Assembly (NCBI GenBank): GCA_000824805.1
Contig: CCNA01000004.1
Coordinates: 269,875 to 333,874, forward strand
Reading direction: 5' to 3'
Origin: Mesorhizobium sp. SOD10
GTDB lineage: Bacteria; Pseudomonadota; Alphaproteobacteria; Rhizobiales; Rhizobiaceae
DNA length: 64,000 nucleotides
Positions 1 through 9,504 of the stretch are shown piece by piece. The position numbers were made by a program, and so were the translations under genes. Under the pieces are notes generated by a model that saw only the letters and a list, made by a program, of their open reading frames with translations, was not told the DNA's origin and searched no databases. Numbering within the stretch: position 1 is the stretch's first letter; every line of letters begins with the position of its first letter.

Positions 1-1242
1 TGCCACCTGATAGCCGCGCAGGCCGAGCGCGCGGGCGGCCTCAAGTCCGGCCGGTCCGGCGCCGACGATCAGCACACTGTCGCTGTCGCCCTTGGCCTGC
101 ATGCGCTCCGGATGCCAGCCCTTGCGCCACTCCTCCATGAAGGTCGGGTTCTGCGTGCAGCGTGAGATCGACATCGTCATGTCGCCGGTGATGCAGATGT
201 TGCAGCCGATGCACTCGCGAATGTCCTCGATGCGACCCTCCTCGACCTTCCGCGGCAGGAAGGGATCGGCGATCGAGGGCCGCGCGCAGCCGATGAAGTC
301 CAGCGTGCCCGATTTGATCATCCTGACCATCACGTCCGGCGAGGTGAAGCGGCCGACACCGACGACCGGCTTCGAGGTCAGCTTCTTGATGCCGGAGACG
401 AGGCTCTCCTGCGCCGCCTCTTCCTTGAAGCGCGACGGCCCGGAGCAATCCTCCCAGGCGCCATGGGCGAGATCCCAGAGATCGGGCAGTTCGGCATGCA
501 TTTCGATCAGGTCGCGAACTTCCGAATTGGCGAAGCCGAGTTCGCCGATCATCTCGTCCAGCGACAGCCTGAGCGTCAGGCCGCACGTGTCACCGATCGC
601 ATCGCGCCCTTCTTCGATCAGTTCGCGCATCAGCCGCGAGCGGTTCTCCAGCGAGCCGCCATATTCGTCGCTGCGCTGATTGGTGGCGGTCGACAGGAAA
701 TGCTGGATGATGCCGAAGCCGTGCGCGCCGTAAAGGCACACAAGGTCGAAGCCCGCTTGCCCGGCGCGCTTGAAGGCATTGCGATGCCAGCGGCGCAGGT
801 CGCGGATATCCTCTCTGTCCATGGCGCGCGCCTGCACCGGGTCGTTGGTGAAGGTGCGGATCGGCAGGGCCGACGGCCCGCGCGGGACCTCCTTCGTATA
901 GAGGTTGGGGCCGTTGATGCCGGAATAGGCGAGCTGGATGCCGGCGAGCGCCCCGTGCTCGTGCATGGCTTTCGCCATCTTAGTCAGAGCCGGAATGTCG
1001 GCGTCGTCCCACAGGCGCAGCTCGATGAAGGGCGTGATCTCGGAGGTGTGATGCATCTCCGTCTGCTCGGTGAAGATGACGCCCCATCCGCCTTCGGACT
1101 TCATGCGACGCATCTCGGCCGCGGCCGACGGATCGCGATAGCCGCCGCCATTGCAATGCGGAACCTGGTAGAAGCGGTTTTTGGCGGTCACCGGACCGAT
1201 CTTCATCGGCTCGAACAGAATGTCGTAGCGTGGGTCGCGCAT
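1..1242 (-). CDS. Trimethylamine-dehydrogenase-like FMN/4Fe-4S oxidoreductase (N-demethylase family), 3' end cut by window edge
   Basis: The first 414 residues are present. An old-yellow-enzyme-type TIM barrel fills roughly residues 1-335. It is followed by a 4Fe-4S motif with cysteines at about 344, 347, 350 and 362, the arrangement of trimethylamine dehydrogenase, and then the opening of an FAD/NAD domain (VLIVGAGPAGLEAARAL). Family members such as DgcA and stachydrine demethylase oxidatively remove N-methyl groups from betaine-derived compounds, so a methylamine or methyl-amino-acid substrate is likely but inferred. The start at 1242 is chosen because AAGGAAG lies about 7 nt upstream; an in-frame ATG at 1257 lacks this. 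The gene reads off the left edge, so its C-terminus is not visible. Confidence 0.85.
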   Translation of the reverse strand, partial: MRDPRYDILFEPMKIGPVTAKNRFYQVPHCNGGGYRDPSAAAEMRRMKSEGGWGVIFTEQTEMHHTSEITPFIELRLWDDADIPALTKMAKAMHEHGALAGIQLAYSGINGPNLYTKEVPRGPSALPIRTFTNDPVQARAMDREDIRDLRRWHRNAFKRAGQAGFDLVCLYGAHGFGIIQHFLSTATNQRSDEYGGSLENRSRLMRELIEEGRDAIGDTCGLTLRLSLDEMIGELGFANSEVRDLIEMHAELPDLWDLAHGAWEDCSGPSRFKEEAAQESLVSGIKKLTSKPVVGVGRFTSPDVMVRMIKSGTLDFIGCARPSIADPFLPRKVEEGRIEDIRECIGCNICITGDMTMSISRCTQNPTFMEEWRKGWHPERMQAKGDSDSVLIVGAGPAGLEAARALGLRGYQVA

Positions 1243-1463
1243 AGTAGCTTCCTTCATGCCGGCTCGGTCCTGCCGATCCGCCGAGATTACTCATAAGTTG
1301 GCGTCGGCGCGGGAAAACTACGGAATTCTTCCGTGCGGATTAGGACGCGCCTAACCGTACATCCGGGGATTAGCCTGCGATGAACCGGGGCTGAGACAAA
1401 TTCGACTTCAGGGCGGCGACCGCTCGATGTAGACAACCGGCTGCGGGCAACGGGACAACAGAC

Positions 1464-2621
1464 ATGGACAGCATCAGGATCCTCGAAAGGCTGATCGCCT
1501 TCCCGACGGTGAGCCGCGACTCGAATCTCGACCTCATCGGCTACGCGGCGGACCTGCTCGAAGCGAACGGCATAGCCAGCCAGCTCACCCACAGCACGGA
1601 CGGCCACAAGGCCAATCTCTTTGTCACGATCGGACCGGCCGACAGGCCCGGCATCATGCTCTCCGGCCACACGGATGTCGTTCCCGTCGACGGCCAGGAC
1701 TGGACCCTGCCGCCATTCGCGATGACCGAACGTGACGGCAAGCTCTTCGGGCGCGGCGCGGCGGACATGAAGGGTTTCGTGGCCTCAGCGCTCGCAGCCT
1801 GCATCAAGGCCTCGAAAATGCCGCTTCGCACGCCCTTGCATCTGGCGCTCTCCTACGACGAGGAGGTCGGCTGCCTGGGCGTTCGCGACCTGATCGACAT
1901 GCTGAGCGCGGCGCCGCAACGCCCGCTGCTCTGCATCGTCGGCGAGCCGACCAACATGCAGGTGGCGACGGGACACAAGGGCAAGCTCGCGGCTCGCGCC
2001 CTCTGCAAGGGCCGTGAAGGCCACTCGGCGCTCGCCCCGCTGGCGCTCAACGCCATTCATCTCGGCTGCGACTTCGTGCGCGCCCTGCGCGACGAACAGG
2101 ATCGGCTGGCCCGCGATGGCGCCCGTGACGGCGACTACGACGTTCCCTATACGACCGTGCATGTCGGCAAGATAAATGCCGGTGTCGCGCTCAACATTGT
2201 GCCCAATCTTTGCGTGGTCGATTTCGAGATACGCAACGTCGCGGCCGACAATGCCGCCGGCATCCTAGACAGGCTGCGGACTGCCGCCTCGCGCATTGCC
2301 GCCGACGCTGCTTCGATCGCGCCCGAAGCGGCGATCGACATCGAGATCACCAACACCTATCCGGGCCTCGATACGCCGGCGGCGTCGGATGCGGTGGCCT
2401 TCGTCAAATCGTTGACCGGCGCCAACAGCACCATGAAAGTCGCTTTCGGCACGGAGGGCGGATTGTTCAGCCGCGATCTCGGCACGCCAGCGGTCGTCTG
2501 CGGTCCGGGCTCAATGGCACAGGGACACAAGCCGGACGAATTCGTCAGCGTCGAACAGTTGCGGCGTTGCGACGAGATGCTGGAAAGACTGCTGTCGCGG
2601 CTTGCCGACGGCTGGCCGTGA
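1464..2621 (+). CDS. argE: Acetylornithine deacetylase-type M20 peptidase
   Basis: This 385-residue protein has the M20 di-zinc hydrolase layout: SGHTDVVP (H69, D71), bridging D101 in GRGAADMKG, and the catalytic Glu pair in YDEEVGC (about 133-134). GEPT and GHKGKL follow. ArgE removes the acetyl group from N-acetylornithine in arginine synthesis. In rhizobia several ArgE paralogues work in catabolic loci, so the exact acyl-amino-acid substrate is uncertain. It is transcribed away from the demethylase gene, and its 3' end nearly touches the convergent LysR gene (6 nt apart). Length fits the family. Confidence 0.85.
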   Translation: MDSIRILERLIAFPTVSRDSNLDLIGYAADLLEANGIASQLTHSTDGHKANLFVTIGPADRPGIMLSGHTDVVPVDGQDWTLPPFAMTERDGKLFGRGAADMKGFVASALAACIKASKMPLRTPLHLALSYDEEVGCLGVRDLIDMLSAAPQRPLLCIVGEPTNMQVATGHKGKLAARALCKGREGHSALAPLALNAIHLGCDFVRALRDEQDRLARDGARDGDYDVPYTTVHVGKINAGVALNIVPNLCVVDFEIRNVAADNAAGILDRLRTAASRIAADAASIAPEAAIDIEITNTYPGLDTPAASDAVAFVKSLTGANSTMKVAFGTEGGLFSRDLGTPAVVCGPGSMAQGHKPDEFVSVEQLRRCDEMLERLLSRLADGWP

Positions 2622-2627
2622 TGTCGC

Positions 2628-3557
2628 TCACTTGACGATGCGTTCGGTGCCGAAGACACCCTGCTCGACGACGAAGCGGCGGCAATGGTCGATGAAGGCC
2701 TGTACCGTCAGCGTGCGGTGCTCGGCATTGGGCAAGGCAATTCCCATGGTCAGCGGCCTGATGTCGCCCAGCAAGGGCACGAAGACCAGCAGCTTGCCGT
2801 CTGGCGACATGGCGTTGAGCGGCCGCATGTTGGCGATGCCATAGCCGAAGCCGTTGGCGACCATCGAACGCATCACGGCGATGTCGCCGGTGCGCTCGGC
2901 GATCCTGGGCCGCAGGCCCTGGAAAGCCGAGAGGAAATATTCGCGGCTGTAAGGAAGATCGAGCAGCACCATGGGTTCATCGACCAGTTCCTCCGGCGTG
3001 ATGCCCGCCCTCCCCGCCAGGCGATGCGCGGCCGGCAGCATCACATAGGCAGGCAGCTGCACCAGCGGCTCGAAGGTCATGTCCTGCGACAATTCGAGAT
3101 CGTAGGTGAGCGCTGCGTCTATCTCGCCGCGCTGCAGCATCTCGAACAATTGCCCTTGGTTGCGCTCGAACTGCCTGACGCGCACCTCCGGAAAGGCGTC
3201 CTCGAATTTCCGGCGCAGCGCCGGCAACACGATCTGCGCAAAAGTCAGCAGACAGCCGATCGCCAGCGGCCCACGTACCTTTTCGGCGATATCGCCGGCA
3301 ATGTCATGCAGCGCATCCGCATCGTTGAGCAGCCGCGCGGCTTCCTTGAGGAACAAGCGCCCGCCCGCCGTCAGCGCCAGCGCGTGCGAGTGCTTGCGCA
3401 CGAAGAGCTGGACGCCGAACTCCGCTTCGAGTTGGGCGATCGACGCCGAAATCGAGGGCGGCGAGACATTCACCTGCTCGGCCGCCTTGGCGATCGAGCC
3501 GGCTTCACCAACGGCGACGAAATATTCGAGTTGTCTGAGCGTGAAGCGGAGCGGCAT
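2628..3557 (-). CDS. LysR-family transcriptional regulator
   Basis: The 309-residue protein starts with a LysR winged helix-turn-helix (residues about 4-62, FTLRQLEYFVAVGEAGSIAK and the following recognition helix). A periplasmic-binding-like effector domain runs from about 90 to 300. It lies 48 nt downstream of the aldehyde dehydrogenase gene on the same strand, so it is probably the last gene of the monooxygenase-RidA-DUF1028-dehydrogenase operon and may regulate it. The effector is unknown. No separate promoter was recognised in the short gap. Confidence 0.9.
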   Translation of the reverse strand: MPLRFTLRQLEYFVAVGEAGSIAKAAEQVNVSPPSISASIAQLEAEFGVQLFVRKHSHALALTAGGRLFLKEAARLLNDADALHDIAGDIAEKVRGPLAIGCLLTFAQIVLPALRRKFEDAFPEVRVRQFERNQGQLFEMLQRGEIDAALTYDLELSQDMTFEPLVQLPAYVMLPAAHRLAGRAGITPEELVDEPMVLLDLPYSREYFLSAFQGLRPRIAERTGDIAVMRSMVANGFGYGIANMRPLNAMSPDGKLLVFVPLLGDIRPLTMGIALPNAEHRTLTVQAFIDHCRRFVVEQGVFGTERIVK

Positions 3558-3605
3558 GGTCCTATGTTGCCGGTTTGCACCCTGTGATCAAGTCGCGGCC
3601 GCTCC

Positions 3606-5096
3606 TCAGTACTTGATCCAGGTGGTCTTCAGCGCCGTGTATTTGTCGAGCGCATGCAGCGACAGGTCCCGCCCGAAGCCGGACTGCTTGAACCCGCCGA
3701 ACGGCGTCATCGGGCTCAGCGCATCGACCGTATTCACCGAAACCGTGCCAACGCGCAGCCTCTCCGCGATGCGGTGCGCCCGCGACAGGCTGTCGGTCCA
3801 CAGCGATGCCGCCAGGCCGTAGACGCTGTCATTGGCAATCCGAAGTGCTTCGTCCTCGGTGTCGAAGGCGATCACCGACAGCACCGGGCCGAATATCTCA
3901 TCGCGGGCAAGCGGATCTTCAGGCGAGACATTGTCGAAGATCGTCGGCTGCACGAAGCTGCCGCGCCCATCGATCGCCACCCGGTCGCCGCCGGCCACCA
4001 GCCGAGCCGACCTCCTGCCGCCATCGATGAAACGCATGACGGTCGCGGCATGCCGCGCGTCCACCATCGCTCCCATCTTGGACGCCGGGTCAAGAGGGTC
4101 GCCGGGTTGCGTCGCTGCCGCACGCTCCGCCAGTTTCTCCACCAGCGCATCCTTGATGCCGCGCTCCACCAGCAGCCGGGAATTTGCCGAGCACACCTGG
4201 CCCTGGTTGAAGAAGATACCGAAGGCAGCCATGTCGGCGACCGCGTCCAGATCGCGGCAATCCGCGAACACCAGATTGGGGCTTTTTCCCCCGGTCTCCA
4301 GCCAGACCTGCTTCATATTCGACTGGCCGGAATATTGCATGAACAGCTTGCCGACGGCGGTCGATCCTGTGAAGGCGAGACAATCGACGTGCATATGGCG
4401 GCCAAGCGCCTGGCCGGCGGTTTCGCCGAGGCCCGGCACCACATTGAGCACGCCGGCGGGAAGGCCCGCCTCCATGGCGAGCTCGGCCAGCCTGAGCGCC
4501 GAGAAAGGCGACTGTTCGGCCGGCTTCAGCACCACCGAATTGCCTGCCGCCAGCGCCGGCGCACATTTCCAGGTCGCCATGTCGAGCGGAAAATTCCACG
4601 GCACCACGGCGCCAACGACGCCAAGCGGTTCGCGCCGCACCAGCGCCAAGTCGCCCTGCCCGGTCGGCGCCACCTCGTCATAGACCTTGTCGATCGCCTC
4701 GGCATACCACTGGAAGATCGCCGCCGAGCCCGGCACGTCGATGGTGGCGGCATCCTTGACCAGCTTGCCCATGTCCAGCGACTCCAGCAGCGCGAGCTCC
4801 GGCAGGTTCTCGCGCAGCAGCTCCGCCAGCCGCAGCAGCACTTGCTTGCGATGCGCCGGGGCCGCTCGCGACCAGACGCCGGCCTCGAAGCTGCGCCTGG
4901 CCGCGGCCACGGCAAGATCGACATCCTCCTCTCCGCAGGAGGCGACCTCGGCGAGCGTCGCTCCCGTGGCCGGATTGATGCTGGCGAAGGTCCGGCCGGA
5001 GCGCGCCGACACCGGCTTGCCGTCGATGAACGCCTTGTCGCGAAAACGGATCGCGGACGCCTTGCCGACCCACTCCTTGTGGCTGAGTTCGCTCAT
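3606..5096 (-). CDS. NAD(P)-dependent aldehyde dehydrogenase, PuuC/betaine-aldehyde type
   Basis: The 496-residue protein has the full aldehyde dehydrogenase fold. WNFP lies near residues 167-170, the catalytic Glu267 is in LETGGKSPN, and the nucleophile Cys302 is in FNQGQVCSANS. It resembles enzymes that oxidise aminoaldehydes such as gamma-glutamyl-gamma-aminobutyraldehyde. The open frame extends upstream to 5285, but that part overlaps the DUF1028 gene, and the ATG at 5096 gives a normal N-terminus. In its operon it would oxidise an aldehyde released by an upstream step. The substrate is inferred from the family only. Confidence 0.9.
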   Translation of the reverse strand: MSELSHKEWVGKASAIRFRDKAFIDGKPVSARSGRTFASINPATGATLAEVASCGEEDVDLAVAAARRSFEAGVWSRAAPAHRKQVLLRLAELLRENLPELALLESLDMGKLVKDAATIDVPGSAAIFQWYAEAIDKVYDEVAPTGQGDLALVRREPLGVVGAVVPWNFPLDMATWKCAPALAAGNSVVLKPAEQSPFSALRLAELAMEAGLPAGVLNVVPGLGETAGQALGRHMHVDCLAFTGSTAVGKLFMQYSGQSNMKQVWLETGGKSPNLVFADCRDLDAVADMAAFGIFFNQGQVCSANSRLLVERGIKDALVEKLAERAAATQPGDPLDPASKMGAMVDARHAATVMRFIDGGRRSARLVAGGDRVAIDGRGSFVQPTIFDNVSPEDPLARDEIFGPVLSVIAFDTEDEALRIANDSVYGLAASLWTDSLSRAHRIAERLRVGTVSVNTVDALSPMTPFGGFKQSGFGRDLSLHALDKYTALKTTWIKY

Positions 5097-5118
5097 GCTG
5101 GCTCCAGAACCGATCGGA

Positions 5119-5793
5119 CTATTCGTCGCCGGGAACGCCGTAGCTCGGCGCGTCGGACGGGTTGAGGGCGCGGGTGACATAAGCATCGAGCTGGGGCTTG
5201 TAGATCTCCCACAGCATCGCCAATTGCTCGATCGGGCAGGCCTCGGTCCAGTCGCAACGCAGGTCGGCAACGGGCCAGGACACATCGCGCACCAGCTTCA
5301 TTCCGGCGGAGCGGACGGGCCCCGCCTCCCCGCCCGCCTTGAGCGCGGCGCGCATCGTGGCGATCAGCCGGTCGCCAAGGTCGCCTTCGGAGGCAAGGAA
5401 AGCGTCGACCATGGCTTGCGGAATGCCGGCGTTCGCGAGCAGGTTGCCGCCGCAAGCGACGTCTTCGCCACGCGCCTCGGCCCAGATGCCGAGCGCCTTC
5501 GGCCCGGAATGGATCGCGCTGCCGCCCGCGGCGTCGACAGCCAGTATCTGCCGGTACTCGATAAAAGCGCCCGTGCGCTTCAGGATCGCGACGGCCTCCG
5601 TGGCGGAGGCGCCGCGCGCCATCAGTTCCAAAGCCCGCGGCCCGAGCATCGGGTCGGTGACGTTCTGGCTGGCGACCGCGCCGACGCCAGCCTGCGCGTA
5701 GGCGCAGCGGGCCGCGACCGCGGGGGAGGACGAGGATACCGCCACACCGAACATGCCTGTGCGCCTGCAGCGCGCGACGATGGAGAAGGTCAT
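5119..5793 (-). CDS. DUF1028 family protein
   Basis: The 224-residue protein opens with MTFSIVARCRRTGMFGVAVS and contains the ASQNVTDP stretch typical of DUF1028, an Ntn-hydrolase-like family without a settled reaction. In many bacteria DUF1028 genes sit beside RidA and amino-acid or nucleobase catabolic genes, as here: RidA ends 6 nt upstream and the aldehyde dehydrogenase starts 22 nt downstream. A hydrolytic role on an imine- or amide-type intermediate is plausible but is inference from context. Confidence 0.85.
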   Translation of the reverse strand: MTFSIVARCRRTGMFGVAVSSSSPAVAARCAYAQAGVGAVASQNVTDPMLGPRALELMARGASATEAVAILKRTGAFIEYRQILAVDAAGGSAIHSGPKALGIWAEARGEDVACGGNLLANAGIPQAMVDAFLASEGDLGDRLIATMRAALKAGGEAGPVRSAGMKLVRDVSWPVADLRCDWTEACPIEQLAMLWEIYKPQLDAYVTRALNPSDAPSYGVPGDE

Positions 5794-5799
5794 GGCGCT

Positions 5800-6216
5800 T
5801 TATTCCGGAATGACGGCGGTGCCGTCGATCTCGACCAGCCATTCCGGCCGCGCGAGCGCCGACACGACCAGTCCGGTAGAAACCGGATGCACGCCCTTGA
5901 TGTATTCGCCCATCGTCCGGTAGACGGCCTCGCGGTGGCGGACATCGGTGATGTAGACAACCACCTTCACCAGATGCTCCATCGTGCCGCCGCATTCCTC
6001 GATGAGCTGCTTGATATTCTGCATCACCTTGTGCGTCTGCTCGGTCGGATCGTGGCTGTCGATGTTCTTGGCCGTGTCGAGGTCCTGCGGGCACTGGCCG
6101 CGCAGATAGACGGTGCGGCCGCCGCGCGTGACGACGGCCTGGCAGAGATCATTGTCGAGCTTCTGCTCGGGATAGGTGTCTTTCGTATTGAATTTGCGAA
6201 TTCGCGTATGCGCCAT
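5800..6216 (-). CDS. RidA/YjgF family imine deaminase-like protein
   Basis: The 138-residue protein shows the RidA fold signature near its C-terminus, with an Arg in ALARPEWLVEIDGTAVI that in RidA binds the substrate carboxylate. RidA proteins hydrolyse reactive enamine/imine intermediates. The start at 6216 is preferred over 6228 because GGAG lies about 6 nt before it. The gene lies between the flavin monooxygenase and DUF1028 genes with very short gaps. This suggests that an amine is oxidised to an imine, which RidA then clears. Confidence 0.88.
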   Translation of the reverse strand: MAHTRIRKFNTKDTYPEQKLDNDLCQAVVTRGGRTVYLRGQCPQDLDTAKNIDSHDPTEQTHKVMQNIKQLIEECGGTMEHLVKVVVYITDVRHREAVYRTMGEYIKGVHPVSTGLVVSALARPEWLVEIDGTAVIPE

Positions 6217-6256
6217 CTTGGTCTCCATCAGGCCGGGCTAGCAGCGTCAGCTTTGG

Positions 6257-7531
6257 TCAGGCGTCCACGGGCTCGCGCTTTGCGGCGGCGTGGTAGGCCA
6301 GATATTTGCGCTGCGTCGAAATACGGTCGGCCACGTGCTTGGCATCATGCCAGACACCCCAGATGAAGCTCGACCCCCTGCGCGATTGCCAGGGCAGCCC
6401 CAGGAAATAGATCCCGGGCTCGGTCGAGACGCCGCGCTGATGCCTTGGCCGGCCCTTCTCGTCGAAAGCGTCGACCTTCAGCCAGCTGTAGTCGACGGCA
6501 AAGCCCGTCGCCCAGATGATCGTCGCGATCCCAGCCTTGGCCAGATCTAGCTCGCGGATCGGATTGGTCACGCATTCCGGGTCGGGGTCGATCCGGCGGG
6601 CCTCGGGCTCTTCCGGAAGGTCGAGCCCATTGCGGGCAACATAGGCGTCAGCCTCGTCCAGCAGCGACATCAGGCTGGCGTCGCCTCGGGCAATATTCTT
6701 CGCAAGATCAGGCGCGAAGGTCATCACGCCATCCTGATATGTCTTTGTCATGCCGACCAGCGTAAGTCCCTGCGCTGCCAGGCGGCGGAAGTCGATCGTC
6801 TCGCCGCCGCGCGCGCCGCTGACCGCGATTGTGACATGCTCCGTGCCGGGTCCCGGGGTCTCGAGGTCCCATTTGCCGAGAACCCCCAGCCACCAGCAGA
6901 AGTCACGCCCACGATAGGCGCGTGGCGGACGGTCATGCGGGCCGACCGAGAGATAGACGCGCCTGCCCGAGCGCTGCAGCTCATCGGCAATCTGCACGCC
7001 AGACGATCCCGCGCCGACCACCAGCACGGCGCCCTTTGGCAACTGCGCGGGGTTGCGATACGCGCTGGAATGGATTTGCAGGATGCCGGCAGCGGCGGGA
7101 ACGAGAGGCGGGATGACGGGAACCTGGAAAGGCCCGGTCGCGGCCACGACGCTGTTGGCTTCGATCACGCCATCCGAAGTCTCGACGCGAAATCCCGGAC
7201 GGCCGACATTCCTTTGCACCAGCTTGACCTCCACGCCGCAGCGGATCGGCGCGTTGATCTGCTTGGCGTAAGCGACGAAATAGTCGGCGACCTCCTCCTT
7301 GGACGGAAAGCCGTCGGGACCCGTCACGGGAAACTCCATGCCCGGAAACCGGTCATGCCAGGCCGGGCCGTTGGCGACGAGGGAGTCCCAGCGCTGCGAA
7401 CGCCAGCGCTCGGCGATCCGGCCGCGCTCGAGAACGAGATGAGGCACCCCGCATTTGCTAAGATGCTCGCTCATGGCCACCCCGGCCTGGCCACCGCCGA
7501 CAACGAGCGTGTCTATCTTCTCAACCGACAT
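6257..7531 (-). CDS. FAD-dependent flavin-containing monooxygenase
   Basis: The 424-residue protein has two Rossmann motifs: VVGGGQAGVAMSEHL near the N-terminus for FAD, and VVGAGSSGVQIADEL in the middle for NADPH. This is the layout of bacterial FMO/YUCCA-like monooxygenases. It ends with a WATGFAVDYSW segment typical of the family. The start at 7531 is chosen because GGAAGAG lies about 8 nt upstream; a GTG two codons earlier is too close to it. It is the first gene of the five-gene leftward operon and would introduce oxygen at N or C of the unknown substrate. Confidence 0.85.
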   Translation of the reverse strand: MSVEKIDTLVVGGGQAGVAMSEHLSKCGVPHLVLERGRIAERWRSQRWDSLVANGPAWHDRFPGMEFPVTGPDGFPSKEEVADYFVAYAKQINAPIRCGVEVKLVQRNVGRPGFRVETSDGVIEANSVVAATGPFQVPVIPPLVPAAAGILQIHSSAYRNPAQLPKGAVLVVGAGSSGVQIADELQRSGRRVYLSVGPHDRPPRAYRGRDFCWWLGVLGKWDLETPGPGTEHVTIAVSGARGGETIDFRRLAAQGLTLVGMTKTYQDGVMTFAPDLAKNIARGDASLMSLLDEADAYVARNGLDLPEEPEARRIDPDPECVTNPIRELDLAKAGIATIIWATGFAVDYSWLKVDAFDEKGRPRHQRGVSTEPGIYFLGLPWQSRRGSSFIWGVWHDAKHVADRISTQRKYLAYHAAAKREPVDA

Positions 7532-7806
7532 ATCCACGTCTCTTCCGATGGGGCTTTCGCCGCTGCGATGGAGGTCCGGTTTGCTTTTAGTGACGGGCTG
7601 GCGGAGCGAAAATTATGATTTCATGTGTCAGTGCTTAGCTTATCCCTAAACGCTCCAGCGGCATCGCAGAGCTGAGTGCGAATTCCTGGCCAAGATCGAC
7701 GATATCACCTCCGAACATTGCAGGCTTAGGCAAGCCCTAAGCACGGGTACCGGAAAAAGTTATTCTTCCGCCTCGGATTTGGTGGTTGCTTGCTTTCAAC
7801 ACCCGC

Positions 7807-9504
7807 ATGAGAGCGACGACCGCTGAGATTGAAATGGCGCGAGACACCCTTTACGCAAACGGCGCGCTATACACGGTCGATGCGGCGAACCCCGTTGCTG
7901 AGGCGATGCTTGTTCGCGGCGACCGCATTGTGGCTGTCGGGTCTTCGCCCTCCGTCAGGGCGCAAGCATCCAAAGACCCTGAAATCGTCGATCTCCAAGG
8001 CCGGTTCGCAATGCCGGCTTTCATCGACGCCCATGTCCATTTTGCCTGGGGAAGCAAATATCTCGATGAGGTGCGGTTGCGCGAAGCGAAGACCTTTGGC
8101 GACGTCCTTACGCGCTTGAAGGCCTATTCGCATGCCAATCCCGACCGGGCATGGATCGTGGGCAGCGAGTTCAGCTACGGCTACCCCGATCTCCCCGAAG
8201 GCGGCTTCCACAAATCGCTTCTCGATCAAGTCGTTGCCGATCGTCCGGTTTTCTTCCGTTCCGGCATGGCGCACGCCGCCTGGGTGAACAGCAAGGCGCT
8301 GGAACTTGCCGGCTTCAGCCGGGACACGCCCGACCCTGAGGGTGGCGAAATCGTTAGAGATGCGAGCGGTCAGCCGACCGGATGGCTGAAGGAGAAAGCG
8401 TGGTCCAAGTTTGAGGCGCTGGTCTCCCAACCCTCGCAATCCGATATGCGATCCGCGTTGCTCTCCGCCATCAAGGAAGCAAACCGTTTGGGATTGTCGC
8501 GGGTCCAAAGCGCGGGCATGGATGACGAAGCGGTGCCCTTGCTTGCTGAGATATTTGCGAGTGGCGAGCTGAGCCTGCGGTTCAGTCTGTCGAGTATTGT
8601 AAATCCGGACTCGAACATCGGCGAGGTGATCGCGCGCGTGTCCGGATGGAGGGATGACCTCGACCCTGACTTTCTCGACGGACGTGTGATCAAATTCTTC
8701 CTGGACGGCGTCTTGGAATCCCATACCGGCTTCATGCCCCAGGGCTACGCCGACAAACCGGGCGAAACCGGAACATGCCTGTGGAAGGCAGCGGCCTACA
8801 ACGCGGCCGTCAGCCGTGCGCAGCAGGAAGGATTTCAGGTCTGGACGCACGCGATCGGAACGGGCGCCATCGAGATGGCCCTCGACGCCTATGCCGCGGA
8901 CGGGGAACGCTCAAGGCGGTGCCGGCCCCGGGTAGAGCATTGCGAAATACCCACCGCGCGCGACATCGAGCGTTTTGGCGAGATAGGAGCGATAGCAAGT
9001 TTCCAACCCGCGATGATATATCCACGCGACCAGTGGCTCGGGATGGAGGGAGTGTGGGAAGTGCGTGTCGGCTCCGAGTCCTTGCCGCGGGCCTTTCCTG
9101 TTCGTTCCATTCTTGAGGCAGGAGGCGCCGTCGCGTTTGGAACCGATTGGCCCATCGTCGACCTCAATCCGCTCATTGGCATTCGCAATGCGGTGCTGCG
9201 CCAAAGCCTGGACCACCAGCCGGAAACAGGCTGGGTCCCGCAGCAAAGGATCACGGTCGCGCAGGCGCTCCACGCCTATACGCTGGGGGCAGCTTTTGCC
9301 GGCCACCGGGAAAAGGATGAGGGAAGTTTGGCGGCGGGGAAGCTCGCCGACTTCATCGTCCTTTCCGATGATCCGCTACAGGTCGAGCCGCACAGGATCG
9401 CGGATATCAAAGTGCTGAAAACGATCGTCGGCGGCAAACCGGTCTGGGAAGAACCCGCGGCCGAGACCGCGTCTTGGGGGGTGCATGGAAGCGACGGAAT
9501 TTGA
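7807..9504 (+). CDS. YtcJ-like metal-dependent amidohydrolase
   Basis: The protein is about 565 residues. It has the HVHF metal-binding motif after strand 1, an internal WTHAIGTGAIEMAL segment, RVEHCEIP, FGTDWPI with the late-barrel Asp, and a C-terminal composite beta-sandwich (KLADFIVLSDDPL). These mark the YtcJ branch of the amidohydrolase superfamily, whose members hydrolyse N-acyl or amide bonds. The start is uncertain: ATG 7807 or ATG 7834 (MARDTLYANGALYTVD), neither with a strong ribosome site. The end overlaps the GMC oxidoreductase start by 20 nt, so the two are probably translated from one message. Confidence 0.85.
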   Translation: MRATTAEIEMARDTLYANGALYTVDAANPVAEAMLVRGDRIVAVGSSPSVRAQASKDPEIVDLQGRFAMPAFIDAHVHFAWGSKYLDEVRLREAKTFGDVLTRLKAYSHANPDRAWIVGSEFSYGYPDLPEGGFHKSLLDQVVADRPVFFRSGMAHAAWVNSKALELAGFSRDTPDPEGGEIVRDASGQPTGWLKEKAWSKFEALVSQPSQSDMRSALLSAIKEANRLGLSRVQSAGMDDEAVPLLAEIFASGELSLRFSLSSIVNPDSNIGEVIARVSGWRDDLDPDFLDGRVIKFFLDGVLESHTGFMPQGYADKPGETGTCLWKAAAYNAAVSRAQQEGFQVWTHAIGTGAIEMALDAYAADGERSRRCRPRVEHCEIPTARDIERFGEIGAIASFQPAMIYPRDQWLGMEGVWEVRVGSESLPRAFPVRSILEAGGAVAFGTDWPIVDLNPLIGIRNAVLRQSLDHQPETGWVPQQRITVAQALHAYTLGAAFAGHREKDEGSLAAGKLADFIVLSDDPLQVEPHRIADIKVLKTIVGGKPVWEEPAAETASWGVHGSDGI

